Positions 24,118 through 37,745 of a DNA stretch of 64,000 nucleotides are shown here, piece after piece; positions within the stretch are counted from its first letter, which is position 1, and every line of letters starts with the position of its first letter. Both the position numbers and the translations under genes were made by a program. The DNA is from Glandiceps talaboti (lineage: Eukaryota; Hemichordata; Enteropneusta; Spengelidae), in contig NC_135571.1 of assembly GCF_964340395.1 (NCBI RefSeq), forward strand, positions 10,862,440 through 10,926,439, written 5' to 3'. The notes under the pieces were generated by a model. It was not told where the DNA came from and did not search any database. It worked only from the letters and a program-made list of their open reading frames with translations.

Positions 24118-24969
24118 TACATGCGTGTAGTAAAATGTTTATACAGTAATCGTTGAAGTATGACAATGTATGAATGTGATTTCTACAAGTAGAAGTAAAC
24201 ACCTCCCCACCCCACCCCAACCCCACCCCAACCCCCACCCCATTTTCTTCCTGTGTGTCCACTAAAGTTCACAATTGAAAGGGTACACATTACTACAACT
24301 TTATTGGCGTATTTATACACGTCAGTATGTGCAGTAAACAAGACCAGTGGTTCAAAAATGGTGTACACAGACGAATGAATGATTAGCAGGACAGGATTTT
24401 TTTTTTACTGCACTTGGTCACATTCATTTTTTTCAAGTAGAAAAACACATTAAAGTTGTCTTTTTTTAAATCAAAATTCAAACTATACCGCCATATATTT
24501 GGACCTCAGCGGTGGCAGTCCCTTGATGGGTGGGTCCCCATGCTTGTTAGCGAACTTTCAAATGTACCCCATGCCCGGATTATTTCATGATGAAAAACAC
24601 CCCCGTTTTTGGTGAATCTGGGAGAATATCAGTGTAAAAAAACATCCCCTTATTTTCGAAATCCGGGAGATTTTACCTTCAAGGACACCTAATCTATACA
24701 CTGCACGTATACTGTTTGCCCTAATGTTAGGGTGATCTGAAAAAAATGCTCCTTTTTAAGATTCCACAGACCTAGATGGTCGACGAAAAACATCCCCCTT
24801 TCCGTGGAATCTCTGATGCGTACCCGCTTCGTCTGGTACTTTCGGCTGGTAATGCAACTACCGGGATTTGGACACATCAGGTATACATGTTTAGCGCTTG
24901 GCAGTTATTTTGATATGCACAATTGTACGATACCCCGTAGCGTAGCCTAATATGATCATCGTCGTAAAC

Positions 24970-25966
24970 GTGAATGGAATCCTATCTAACCACAACCCAA
25001 TACATTGTGGTGTTCCACAGGGCTCTATATTAGGGCCCTTGCTTTTTTCGTTATATGTAAATGATATGCAATCAGCAGTGACATGTAAATTACTCTTCTA
25101 TGCAGATGATTCCGCTCTTTTGGTGTCTGGCACAGATGTTGAACATATCCAAGCGAAGCTTAACAAGGAGTTAGAACATTTAAATGAGTGGTTGATTGAC
25201 AATAAATTATCTTTGCATCTCGGTAAAACGGAATCCATCTTGTTTGGGTCGAATCGAAAACTAAAACAGTGTTCGGAGATGCAAGTTTCGTGTGGCGGTG
25301 TTGATATCGCGGCCAGACAATGTGTTCAATACCTTGGAGCTGACTTGGACCAATCATTGTCAGGTGAAACTATGGCAGCCAAGGTTGTTAAAAAATCACA
25401 CTCTCGCCTGAAGTTTTTATATCGCACTAAGAAATTCTTAGATACTAATATCAGAAAACTACTCGCTAATTGTCTTGTTCAATGCCATTTTGATTATGTC
25501 AGCTCATATTGGTATAGTGCCTTGACTATGAAAAGCAAACACAAACTTCAAACTTCTCAAAATAAGGTTATTCGATTTGTCCTGGATATGTCACCGCGGA
25601 CTCATATTGAACCAACTCATTTCAAAGAATTGGGATGGCTTCCCGTCGGCCACAGGGATTCATATATTAAGCTCAACCATGTACATAGAGTTAGAACAGG
25701 ATTGGCACCGAAGTATCTATCCGACCCATTGGCTTTTAAAAGTCATGTATACATATAGAACTAGATCAGGCCCCTATTCTATTTTTATTCTAGGCGGGGC
25801 TCGGTTTTATCAGAATAGTTTTGTTTATACAGCCAGTGTGCAATGGAACAAAGTACCAACTAATGTACAGAGCATAACTTCTAGTACTCTTTTTAAGAAA
25901 AGGTTGAAAGGATATTTTTATGATTTAATGGATCGATGTGTAAATGATGACTTCCTTTTTTACTGA
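24970..25966 (+). pseudogene. Partial reverse transcriptase of the LINE
   Basis: The frame opens inside the RT domain with CGVPQGSILGPLLFSLYVND, then the catalytic FYADDSALL (YADD), then a CR1/Jockey-style thumb and C-terminal region (LGWLPVGHR, GLAPKYL). The open frame stops at 25,758. Homologous-looking sequence (TRSG, WNKVP, TLFKKRLKGYF) continues in another frame to 25,966, so there is a frameshift near 25,745. The fingers and the endonuclease domain are missing. Confidence 0.88.
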
Positions 25967-26188
25967 TTGTTGTTTTGTCTCTTGTGAGTTTAATCTGTAT
26001 TTTGGTAAAGTTGAGTTTGTCTGTTCTATGTGGGACCACAGTGGAAATAAGTTTTTAACTTTTCTGTGTTATCCCAGCATAATAACGTTATTTTGTTTTT
26101 GTTTGTTGTAACTGTTTTCTGTATAACTGTATACTGAATGTTTATTTTATTGTGCTGAAATAAATCAAATCAAATCAAATCAAATCAA
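24970..26188 (+). mobile_element. 5'-truncated CR1/Jockey-like LINE, left arm only
   Basis: The insertion is flanked by the 9-bp direct repeat GTCGTAAAC (24,961-24,969 and 26,189-26,197), ends in AAATC pentanucleotides, and is 5' truncated. These are hallmarks of target-primed reverse transcription. The right arm has no copy at the matching place, although the flanks there also differ, so the empty site is not perfectly preserved. Confidence 0.88.
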
Positions 26189-26738
26189 GTCGTAAACCAC
26201 ACCCTCTTTTACGGCACCGTCCAAGATTCACGCAGTGTCGCCGAAGAAACAACAGCTCTGGTTTTCGAGAATGAATTTGACGTTTGAATATCAAATTGTT
26301 AGCAAACGAAGGCCATTGTTAAGATTATATAGTACCGTGTTTAGTATTAAAGCACCAGATGTTGTCGACACAGAAGAATTGAAGTCTGTAGTACTAGTAA
26401 CAATGGGTGTAATCAGCAGTACTTTGATATGACAAGGTCAGGCCCTTGTTAACATAACCGTACATTACAGGCACACATAACTCAACGATATTGTCGATGT
26501 TTAAAGATTTTTTATTCCACATATATATTAATCATGAAGATATAGAAACTTTATACAAAATATGTTTTACTATCTGTAATCTATTTAAATTGCATATATA
26601 AAACACAATAAAGGGATGAAAATGTTGACAGTGGACGAATCATAATGGTTTAGTGTCGTCATTGTGTATTTGAAATCAAAAATTCAATATTTCCACCAGT
26701 GAACAAGGAGAAGATATCAATCAAATTAACGAGCTGTT

Positions 26739-26746
26739 GATTGTAG

Positions 26747-26805
<59 letters not shown>

Positions 26806-26836
26806 GTCTCTCTATCTGTCTGTCTGTCTGTCTGTA

Positions 26837-26871
<35 letters not shown>

Positions 26872-26986
26872 GTCTCTCTATCTGTCTCTGTCTCTGTCTC
26901 TGTGTCTCTGTCTCTATCTCTTTCTGTCTCCGTCTCTATTTGTCTGTCTGTCTGTCTCTCTGTCTGTCTGTCTGTCTCTCTGTCTG

Positions 26987-27020
<34 letters not shown>

Positions 27021-27032
27021 GCTCTCTCTCTC
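26739..27032. repeat. (GTCT)n/(CT)n microsatellite, left arm
   Basis: GTCT tetranucleotides grade into CT. The mirror tract of AGAC/GA is at about 30,797-31,010. A poly-C stretch follows at 27,115-27,139 and is mirrored by poly-G at 30,731-30,744. Confidence 0.95.
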
Positions 27033-28319
27033 CCCCATCTCTCTAAGTTGGTGTTCAAATTTGAAAGATCTCAGTAAATATATGAGATGAGAGAGAAATG
27101 TTCAAAAGTCTTAACCCCCCCCCCCACCCCCCCCCCCCCACACATACACTTGTGAATACAATAATATGGTATTTCCTTTATCTCTGCTACCTCCCTGGAA
27201 TTTTTGTTATCAATTTAGGTATGCAACATTTCTCTGAAATTACGCAAAGTAATGTAACAATTCCATTATAATAACGCGTTTTGTTACGCCGTCATCATCT
27301 GGCCAACACACCCAATGTACGCTTACAAACAGTATTGTCACCATTCAACGTCATTATTAGTGACACATTGTTGTACATCTGTAATTGAATGAGTAATTGA
27401 ATGGATCATTAAAGGATGCTAAGTCAAATATCATTATTTTTTCACACGATCACGCCACAGACTCGATACAATACATGCAATGGCGTTCTATTTCCGTTGT
27501 CGCTGGACGTGTAGTTGCTAGGATGCTGTCGTTGAGATCGTCTTCAAATTACTGTTCGTCATGATCGTTTTTCTTATCTGACCGTATTATCTCCATATTC
27601 TTCCAAGTAGTCATGATGCAAAGTTGAAATGTCAGTGAAATAATTGAGAACAGTAACACAATCGACCCCAGCCAATTGGCAATTCTTGATTCTTAGTTGA
27701 GCTGTCAAAGATTTCTACGAAAAAACGTAACCAAATGTAACAGTGCCTTTGTGCATAACTAAAAGTAAACATGTCTATTCATGGTGTGTTATAAAACGTA
27801 TCACCCAGGTATTAAGTTTTCTTCTTTCTTTTGATATACATGTTCCTTCATACTGTTTTATATTCTATTGAAGGATTTCAACGAAATGACATAATGACAT
27901 ATAACAAACTGATGCCTTTGTGTAGATAAACAAAACATGTTTATTCATGTTGTGTCCTTGGTGTTTTACAATAGAATTTATCACGCGGGTATTGACTTTG
28001 TCAATTTTTGTTAAGTTTATTATACACATTGTCATTCACTCTGTTTTATTTTCAGAAAGATTTCAACGAAATAACGCAACTAAATGTAACAGTGCTTTTG
28101 TGCATAGCTAAAGTAAACATGTATATTCATGTTGTTTCCTTAATTGGTGTATCATAAAACTTATCATACATACAGATTTCAACGAAATGACGTAATCAAA
28201 TATAACTGGACTGAATAGTATAATTGGGTTCTATTCACATAGTTCCACCGATTGTATCGTAAGCCATTGGTCCGCTTAATCATGAGAGCGCATCATATAA
28301 GGCCTAAACAAAAATGTGT

Positions 28320-28508
28320 CATTCCAGTTACCCCCCCCCCACCACCTAGTTTTTCACGCCGACCCTAATTTTTTTTCGCGAAAATTGTAGTCTCGCAAGA
28401 AAAAGTGGATTCAGAAACTGACATTAACATAAAAAGACAATATAAAACTGACTGTACATCTGATGAGAAGAAACCAATACCACACTACCACACAGACCAT
28501 ATGGAAAA
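28320..28508 (-). mobile_element. Dispersed repeat at inner edge of left arm
   Basis: It contains blocks such as GAAACTGACATTAACATAAA and TGTACATCTGATGAGAAG. These recur inverted at 29,358-29,560 and, diverged, at 46,890-47,215. The third copy outside the palindrome shows this is a repeat family rather than unique DNA. Confidence 0.65.
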
Positions 28509-29357
<849 letters not shown>

Positions 29358-29560
29358 TTTTCCATATGGTCTGTGTGGTAGTGTGGTATTGGTTTCTTCT
29401 CATCAGATGTACAGCCAATTTTATATTGTCTTTTTATGTTAATGTCAGTTTCTGCATCCACTTTTTCTTGCGAGACTACAATTTTCGCGAAAAAAAATTA
29501 GGGTCGGCGTGAAAAACTAGGTGGGTCGGGTAACTGGAACGACACAGTTTTGTTTAGGCC
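29358..29560 (+). mobile_element. Dispersed repeat at inner edge of right arm
   Basis: Inverted partner of 28,320-28,508, containing CTTCTCATCAGATGTACAGC and ATTTTCGCGAAAAA. Same family as 46,890-47,215. Confidence 0.65.
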
Positions 29561-30782
29561 TTATATGATGCGCTCCCATGATTAAGCGGACCAATGGCTT
29601 ACGATACAATTGCAATCGAGGGAACTATGTGAATAGAACCCAATTATACTATTCAGTCCAGTTATATTTGATTACGTCATTTCGTTGAAATCTGTATGTA
29701 TGATAAGTTTTATGATACACCAATTAAGGAAACAACATGAATATACATGTTTACTTTAGCTATGCACAAAAGCACTGTTACATTTAGTTGCGTTATTTCG
29801 TTGAAATCTTTCTGAAAATAAAACAGAGTGAATGACAATGTGTATAAACTTAACAAAAATTGACAAAGTCGATACCCGAGTGATTAGTTCTATTGTAAAA
29901 CACCAAGGACACAACATGAATAAACATGTTTTGTTTATCTACATAAAGGCATCAGTTTGTTATATGTCATTACGTCATTTCGTTGAAATCCTTCTATAGA
30001 ATATAAAACAGTATGAAGGAACATGTATATCAAAAGAAAGAAGAAAACTTAATACCTGGGTGATACGTTTTATAATACACCATGAATAGACATGTTTACT
30101 TTTAGTTATGCACAAAGGCACTGTTACATTTGGTTACGTTTTTTCGTAGAAATCTTTGACAGCTCAACTAAGAATCAAGAATTGCCAATTGGCTGGGGTC
30201 GATTGTGTCACTGTTCTCAAGTATTTCACTGACATTTCAACTTTGCATCATGACTACTTGGAAGAATGTGGAGATAATACGGTCAGATAAGAAAAACGAT
30301 CATGACGAACAGTAATTTGAAGACGATCTCAACAACAGCATCCTAGCAACTACACGTCCAGCGACAACGGAAATAGAACGCCATTGCATGTATTGTATCG
30401 AGTCTGTGGCGTGATCGTGTGAAAAAATAATGATATTTGACTTAGCATCCTTTAATGATCCATTCAATTACTCATTCAATTACAGATGCACAACACTGTA
30501 TCACTAATAATGACGTTGAATGATGACAATACTATTTGTAAGCGTACATTGGGTGTGTTGGCCAGATGATGACGGCGTAACAAAACGCGTTATTATAATG
30601 GAATTGTTACATTACTTTGCGTAATGTAAGAGAAATGTTGAATACCTAAATTGATAACAAAAATTCCAGGGAGGTAGCAGAGATAAAGGAAATACCATAT
30701 TATTGTATTCACAAGTGTGTGTGTGTGTGTGGGGGGGGGGGGGGTTTAAGACTTTTGAACTTTTCTCTCTCATCTTTCAAAT

Positions 30783-30835
30783 TTTAACACCAACTTAGAG
30801 AGAGGGGAGAGAGAGAGATGGAGAGAGAGAGAGAA

Positions 30836-30884
<49 letters not shown>

Positions 30885-30941
30885 GAGAGACGGAGACAGA
30901 AAGAGATAGAGACAGACAGAGACAGAGACAGATAGAGAGAC

Positions 30942-31008
<67 letters not shown>

Positions 31009-31010
31009 CT
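30783..31010. repeat. (GA)n/(AGAC)n microsatellite, right arm
   Basis: Mirror of 26,739-27,032, somewhat shorter. Confidence 0.93.
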
Positions 31011-32094
31011 ACTATCAACAGCTCGTTAATTTGATTGATATCTTCTCCTTGTTCACTGGTGGAAATATTGAATTTTTTATTTCAAATACACAATGACGAC
31101 ACTAAACCATTATGATTCGTCCACTGTCAACATTGTCATCCCTTTATTGTGTTTTATATATGCAATTTAAATAGATTACAGATAGTAAAACATTTTTTTT
31201 AAAGTCTTTATATCTTCATGATTAATATAATATGTGGAACAAAATATTTTGAAACATCGACAATATCGTTGAGTTATGTGTACCTGTAATGTACGGTTAT
31301 GACATTGTCATGGACATGGTTATGACAGGGGCCTGACTTTGTCATATCCAAGTACTGATTACCCCCATTGTTACTGGTACTACAGACTTAAATTCTTCTG
31401 TGTCGACAACATCTGGTGCTTTAATACTAAACACGGTACTATAGTGGTAATGACTTCCAGTGCTTAGTTATGGCGTATTGGAAGTTGTGTTGAGTAATTC
31501 TTAAACGGGTTAGTGGTATGCTGAAATTACTCTGATATGCTTGACGTGTTGAATATGTTGTTACGGGATACTGGAACTATGTCTCTATATCGTGGGGGTA
31601 GTGGGCTACGGGGTACCTGCCAAGCATTTACTTGCAGCGCTAGCGTAAACATGTATACCCGATGTGTCCAAATCCCGGTAGTTGCATTACCAGACGAAAG
31701 TACCAGAAGAAGCGGGTACGCATGCAGTAATTCCACGGAAAAGGGGATGTTTTTCGTCGTCCCTTTAGGTCTGTGGAATCGTAAAAAAAGGAGCACTTTT
31801 CCTGATCACCCTAACATTATATTAGGGGAAACAGTGTACGCGCAGTGCATGGATGAGGTGTCCTTGAAGGTAAAACCTCCCAGATTTCGTGTGTTTTTCT
31901 ACTTGAAAAAAATGAATGTGACCAAGTGCAGTAAAAAAAATCCTGTCCTGCTAATCATTCATTCGTCTGTGTACACCACTTCTGAACCACTGGTCTTGTT
32001 TACTGCACATACTGACGTGTATAAATACGCCAGTAAAGTTGTAGTAATGTGTACCCTTTCTATTGTGAACTTTAGTGGACACACAGGAAGAAAA

Positions 32095-32127
32095 TGGGGT
32101 GGGGATGGGGGTGGGGGTGGGGAGGTG
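32095..32127 (+). other. G-quadruplex-capable tract, right arm
   Basis: GGGGTGGGGATGGGGGTGGG and further G runs satisfy the four-G-run rule. The left-arm counterpart is the C-rich tract at 24,203-24,241. In both loci the tract is C-rich on the bZIP sense strand and lies beyond its poly(A) region. Confidence 0.55.
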
Positions 32128-33029
32128 TTTACTTCTACTTGTAGAAATCACATTCATACATTGTCATACTTCAACGATTACTGTATAAACATTTTACTAC
32201 ACGCATGTATTTATTACTACAATAAAGTGTAAATTATTACAATATTTAAATGCAAATACAAAATGACAAATTCTTTTCATATCGATATACAAAAATTATG
32301 TATAGAATGTATAAAACTTAATTCAAATCCAAACTTAGTCTTCAAGGTTATCACACAAGTTGCTGTGGTTCTGTAAAAACTAACAATCTGTGATTTCTGC
32401 ATTGCTATCTACAACGGTGTATAAATTATTGGTGTTGATACTTACAAACTAATACTTTCTATAAAACGTTACCATGACTGCCAATATCATAATGCAAATA
32501 TATTTCTTTTGTGTGTCTGAATATAAAAAATCACTATTAAATCTATATAAAATGTGTGTATTACACTAAAACATACATTTTCAAAGAAGGAAAACAAAAC
32601 GCTAGGAAATTAAAGCCCAATTGAGAGGCGTGTATTAAACCATAAAGGGTGGCTTCCACCAAGAGGGTGTATTCCATGGAGAGGGATGTGTTTACAGAGA
32701 GTGGCTTTCAGAAAGAGGGGTTTACTTACAGAGGATGGCTTCTACTGAGAGGGGTGTACTTAAGGGTGGCTTCTATTAAGATGGGTGTATTTACAGAAGG
32801 TGACTTCCACTGAGAAGGTGTAGTTACTGGGAGTGTCCTCCACTCAGAAGGGTGCTCCTATTCCCAGGAGAGCAATTACATCACATAATGTCGATTTCAT
32901 TTTTGTTACATTATCTGTGTGTGTGTTTAGCGACGTTTGTCTATACCAACAAGGAATTTTAAAAAACATAAACACAAAGTCAGAAATAACTACACAAACA
33001 AATAAACAAATGACACACATCACTGTCTT

Positions 33030-33356
33030 CTAATTAAATAAACAGTTTGTTTCATAATTCCTAACATCTCCGTACACACTTTGGTTTGAGCTAATTGACT
33101 GAACTCTAAAATGATCCTTTATCGCCGTCATATCTGAAGACAGTACATTTAGAGTTTCACAAAGTTGTTTGTTTTCAAATGAACCAAGCGTTGAGCAGAG
33201 TGGCTGGGGATTGTTCATATTTTCAAATCCATCAGTGAACATTGAGTTGTTACCATGGTTATTCTTATTAATATTGAAGTAACTACTTTGAAGAACAGAT
33301 TGGACTTGGGCAGGTTGCTGAACAGGGTGTGTCGTACTGTGTTGTCTGCCTAATTT
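33030..33356 (-). pseudogene. Detached C-terminal part of right NFIL3-like copy
   Basis: Sequence homologous to the left copy's C-terminal 109 residues stays in the same frame and stop-free after the nonsense codon. It ends at the equivalent final stop (…NYETNCLFN). Persistence of the open frame suggests the nonsense change is recent. Confidence 0.75.
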
Positions 33357-34529
33357 CTAACAAGCGGGAATGGACGTTGTTTGAGGAACTGAAGATATAG
33401 CCGTTGACAAACGGGTGGCTACTTGTTCGTGGCTTGTGTTCCGTTGTTGGAATTTTACTCTTGGGGACACTGACGAGGAGGTATATAATCCGACATGCTT
33501 TAACATTTCCAGGCGATTATCGACAGTGGTAATATGACTGGATGGTTTGTTGTGTTCTGCTTGGCGGACTTCACTGAGATTAGGATCCGTATTATTGGTG
33601 CCATTTTGTTGAATGGTTAGGTTCGGCGGGATCAATTGTCTGTTGGGGAGGGTTTTTTGTGAGGGGTATGGATGTACTTGTTCTTGGTTTGACTCAAATC
33701 TTGCATTACCAGATTGGTACTTTACCCGTACTTTATGTGGAAGTTTAAACGATTCCTTGGTGTTTCCAAGGCATTTCCTGTTCTTCTTGTGCACAACTTT
33801 GATAAGACCGGGCATCTTCCTGTGACTACCACTACCACTAGTGTTTTCAACCCAACTGGAGGGCGTGATTGTTTCATCTGGATTATCAGGCTTAACTTGG
33901 CATTGATCCACATCAGATGTGATTCCTGATAGTTTTTCCTGTCCAGGGATAATTTCTGCAATTTTTGCCTCGTGTGTATTTTCCACTGCCGACTCCCTTC
34001 TTGAGCTGTTGGATATCACTTCTGGATAAGCTTGTTTAACCACAGCGAGTCTCTTAAGGGCTTTGAGTTCATCTTTTAATTTAGAATTTTCTTGTGTGAG
34101 AATTCGAATTTTCGCCTCAATCAACATATCACACAACCGTTTCTTGGTTCGGGACCTTTTAGCTGCTTCGTTGTTTTTTGTTCTCTTATCCCAGTAGAAT
34201 CTGTCTTTCTGATCATACGGAATGAAATGACGATTCTTTCTTGAGGGGATGAGATCTTGTATTTCGGAATCAGATAGATTGATTAGCATTGGAGGATCTT
34301 CCCTATCAAGACGTTTATAAACGGGTAGGACGTGAACACTCCCTTGAATTCCCCACATAGGGGTGGAACTGGTGGAAACATCCATTTTTGCCGCTGGAAG
34401 TATTGGCATCCTACTACTTGCACTGAGAAGGGTGTTATTTGGTATATTGTGGATCGGAGGTGCTTGCGGCTGAGAGTCAATCTGTTGCGTCATCAGAAGC
34501 AATTGAGACGAATGCAATTCATCTGCCAT
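33357..34529 (-). CDS. NFIL3-like: NFIL3/E4BP4-like bZIP transcription factor, right copy (C-terminally truncated)
   Basis: 390 residues from the ATG at 34529, in one exon after an acceptor at 34,556-34,558. The bZIP module matches NFIL3: FIPYDQKDRFYWDKR, then KNNEAAKRSR, then a four-heptad zipper. It keeps the YWxKR Trp that the left copy lost. Relative to the left copy a TGG to TAG change (33,357-33,359) removes about 109 C-terminal residues. Apart from that Trp/Gln change the basic region and zipper are identical between copies, while the first 100 residues differ at many places, which hints at purifying selection on DNA binding. The family represses or activates circadian and immune genes through TTAYGTAA sites in vertebrates; the role here is unknown. 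Convergent with the left copy. Confidence 0.85.
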   Translation of the reverse strand: MADELHSSQLLLMTQQIDSQPQAPPIHNIPNNTLLSASSRMPILPAAKMDVSTSSTPMWGIQGSVHVLPVYKRLDREDPPMLINLSDSEIQDLIPSRKNRHFIPYDQKDRFYWDKRTKNNEAAKRSRTKKRLCDMLIEAKIRILTQENSKLKDELKALKRLAVVKQAYPEVISNSSRRESAVENTHEAKIAEIIPGQEKLSGITSDVDQCQVKPDNPDETITPSSWVENTSGSGSHRKMPGLIKVVHKKNRKCLGNTKESFKLPHKVRVKYQSGNARFESNQEQVHPYPSQKTLPNRQLIPPNLTIQQNGTNNTDPNLSEVRQAEHNKPSSHITTVDNRLEMLKHVGLYTSSSVSPRVKFQQRNTSHEQVATRLSTAISSVPQTTSIPAC

Positions 34530-35459
34530 TGTATCTTCCGAAGAATTAATTCTGGCTGTAAAATAAAGATAAAATTTTACATTTTATAACAATGTCATCA
34601 CAATATATCATGTTTATAAAACAAGTGGTACAGCTTCATTATATAACCTCTATAACAGGTTAATTAGACTGCCAAACTAGCATATGTATTCTGACAACTC
34701 AACCTGTGAAATAAGTACTATCAATGCACGCCTCATATCTGATAATTCTAAATTACAGGAAATTCATACATATACAAAAGTATTACCACGTCACGTTCAA
34801 ATTAATTTATGCAATGGCCACATTTCATTTTGCAGTGACAAAACTACATCACGTTCGGATTTCGGTTCACACCAACAACAAAATTCTCTTATTCCTGCTA
34901 AACACGCAAGCAAATTAAATGCGCCGGTGTTTTTTCGAGGGTTGTACAAAATTCTGATTGTTTGGTGTCGATTCATTTTCTGTGTTAAGACACACTTATA
35001 AGGAATGCCTCTCTAAGTCTTTTTCACCTAATATCACAGTGGTTTTAGACGTTTTAAAAAAGAACAAATTGCGAGTAAAAGTATTGATTTATAAATAAAT
35101 CTGCCGTGTTACCAGCAGTGGTCATCCATTCAGAATTAACCAGTCAAGATGATTTCAATTATCAGGCAGAGCGGTTTGGCACAAACAATCATTAACGTTA
35201 CCATTTACACCTCCTTTGGAAACCACGTTGGCATCCAGCAGACTAAAGAACACACACACCTTCAAAGTGCTTATGAGATGACAACAGCGCATGCGTTTAC
35301 AATAGTTCTTAAAAATTACGCCATCTTACATCTGAGAATCGAATGTCGATTACAAATGGGTATGTGTTTGCATATTCGTAGGTTAGAAAGCCAAGCTCGT
35401 TGTGAGCGATTTCTCATATTTGTTTCCGTTAAAACACCACTACTCTCACTGCGTTGCAT

Positions 35460-35720
35460 ATGTCAATACAATAAAATAAAATAAAATGGAATAAACTAAA
35501 ATAGAATAGAATAAAATAGATAAAAAAATAAATTAAATCCCATCACCAAGTTTGGATTGTTGGCAAGATTTGTTATGTCTACAGTACAGTAGTCAATTAT
35601 GTGCACTGGTCATACATACATACATACATACATACATACATACATACATACATACATACATACAGTGTGTATATATGTGTGTATGTGTGGGTGGGTGTGT
35701 GCGTGCGTGTATGTATGTAT
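35460..35720. repeat. Microsatellites, right-arm intron
   Basis: AATAAA/TAAAA-type tract at 35,465-35,535, (CATA)n at 35,612-35,664, and GTGT/GTAT blocks to 35,722. Mirrors of 20,641-20,892. Confidence 0.85.
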
Positions 35721-35747
35721 GTATAACATGGATACAATGTGTCTTAC

Positions 35748-35925
35748 CTTTATGACGTAACAAAACTGAAGTGGGAACGAGCTTGAGAAATTTCTTTCGT
35801 TGCGTCGACACGGCCGGTACCAAAACGTGTATTTGTGCAGTACGTATTAAATCAATAGGGTGAATGATAGAAAGAGAACATACGATAGACAACTTAAATT
35901 GCACTATGGCTTTTGTGAATAAGTT
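35748..35925 (-). other. Likely noncoding first exon of the right NFIL3-like locus
   Basis: On the minus strand it ends ATAAAG/GTAAGA with the donor at 35,746-35,747. It mirrors 20,430-20,600. It keeps GTTACGTCATAAAG close to the exon end, where the left copy has GTTTCGTCATAAAG. The site resembles a CREB/PAR-bZIP hybrid element and could allow autoregulation. Confidence 0.4.
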
Positions 35926-36222
35926 ACGTCGTGGTAGGGCTCGACCATAATTCGTTGTGGGGGGGGGGGGGGTGTGAGGGTGGAGATTTATATGTTACTC
36001 ATTTTGTGGTTATCGAGTTAAAAGAATTTGCACTTTTCTCTGAAAATCTGAAAAATGTGTAATTATTTTTGTGTTTGAATGTTTGTGCAATAGTAATTTT
36101 AGCTACTCTTGAAATCACTTGAAAGCCCCTCTACAAGTTCCAACAATTTTGATGTCGTCCGTTCACCTTCAAGTCTAAATTATATAAATTGTTATACTAA
36201 ATATGACATTCATAATAGTTTG

Positions 36223-36621
36223 ATGAGTCGCCATTGTGGACCACATGGCCACATGTGCTGCAGTACACAGGGACCCGTAGGATTTCCTAGATTTTTGTTT
36301 TCCTTGTCTACAGGGTCACATATAAATTATGACTTGAATATATTTTCCCTGTATCTGGCAAAAAATTGTTTACAAAAAGACATGTCTACAGTAAATAACG
36401 TATTCACGTTTGTAGTAGCAGGATTCGAGTATCTTTTTCATTGTGAACACAAAAATCTAAGCAATAATACGTGTCCCTGTGGTAAATACATGCCGCAAGT
36501 AAAATCATGCCGGAGTCTCGTTTGTAGACTGTTTTACGGTGATAAAAAATATGCCCTCAACGCCAGATGTGAACGGCATTCCTTGAGTTCGCACTATCAC
36601 TTTATAATGACCGATGTGTGA
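36223..36621 (+). other. ORF conserved between palindrome arms, right copy (132 codons)
   Basis: From the ATG at 36223 the frame reads MSRHCGPHGHMCC... with a CEHKNLSNNTCPCG segment and ends in the unique junction next to the (GA)n tract. The equivalent left frame stops 27 codons earlier. No recognised family, and coding status is doubtful. Confidence 0.22.
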
Positions 36622-36636
36622 GGGCGCCCCGTCACG

Positions 36637-36748
<112 letters not shown>

Positions 36749-37254
36749 ACACGTTGTATGGTGCTGACTGATAGGCATGGCATTACATGTTATATCTTAG
36801 TATACACTATTGAAGAACATGATTGAAGTACATGTACAGGAAAAACAACAAATCCTAGAAATAAGCATTCTTATTGATGTACAAGTATTCAACATAATTT
36901 ATTGAATGTCTACATTAATTTAAAAAGATTAATAACATGTTGATATGATGCCACAAATTGTACAAGCCAAAATATTCTATCACAAGTACAGCAATTTCAG
37001 TCAAGAGACACTTTTATACATACAACATAGTATGTACCTCTGAAATATAAAATCTTAATTTTTAAAACTATTTTTGACCATTTTTGATCATTTTTAAATT
37101 GGTCATATTGGTGACAAATTTGTACTTATTTTGGATTGTTAATTCTGTTTTCCAATTTTGTAGTTTTTTGTTTACAAAAAAATATCCCCCTGGCAGAAAG
37201 AGGGTTAATTTTTCAGACCACGCTACTATGTTTTCCTACTTGAAAAAATGACAG

Positions 37255-37386
37255 CATCGCCCAAACTATTCTGAACACGTACAAACTCACCTTTTGTCCC
37301 TTTGAATAAGGAAAGAGAAACAATATCTGTTCCTCTAATTGCCCCGATTTAGTTTGAAATGTCATACGTGGTCATATATATATATT

Positions 37387-37485
<99 letters not shown>

Positions 37486-37504
37486 TAATATATATATTGT
37501 AATG

Positions 37505-37584
<80 letters not shown>

Positions 37585-37745
37585 CCATTTTAAACTAAAT
37601 TGTGACAATTCTTAATGTTCGATTCCCCGAAAGAAGCGCTTATAAACATTCGGAGATTTGTTTTGATGTATTAGAGGAACAGATATTGTTTCTCTTTCCC
37701 TTATTCAAAGGGGCAAAAGGTGAGTTTGTACGTTTTTTAGAATAA
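37255..37745. mobile_element. Foldback element with (TA)n core
   Basis: The left arm (CGTACAAACTCACCTTTTGT...ATTTAGTTTGAAAT, about 37,278-37,365) is the inverse of the right arm (about 37,582-37,729: AAACTAAATTG...AGGTGAGTTTGTACG). The core, 37,375-37,581, is (TA)n with short interruptions. It abuts the outer end of the giant inverted repeat's right arm. Confidence 0.8.

Noticed and set aside
31537-32232. 231-codon ORF in the right arm
   Set aside because: The corresponding left-arm sequence is broken by stops and indels, the sequence contains repeated FFVVPLGLWN-like blocks and a G-rich tract, and no family is recognisable. Probably chance in non-coding 3' sequence.
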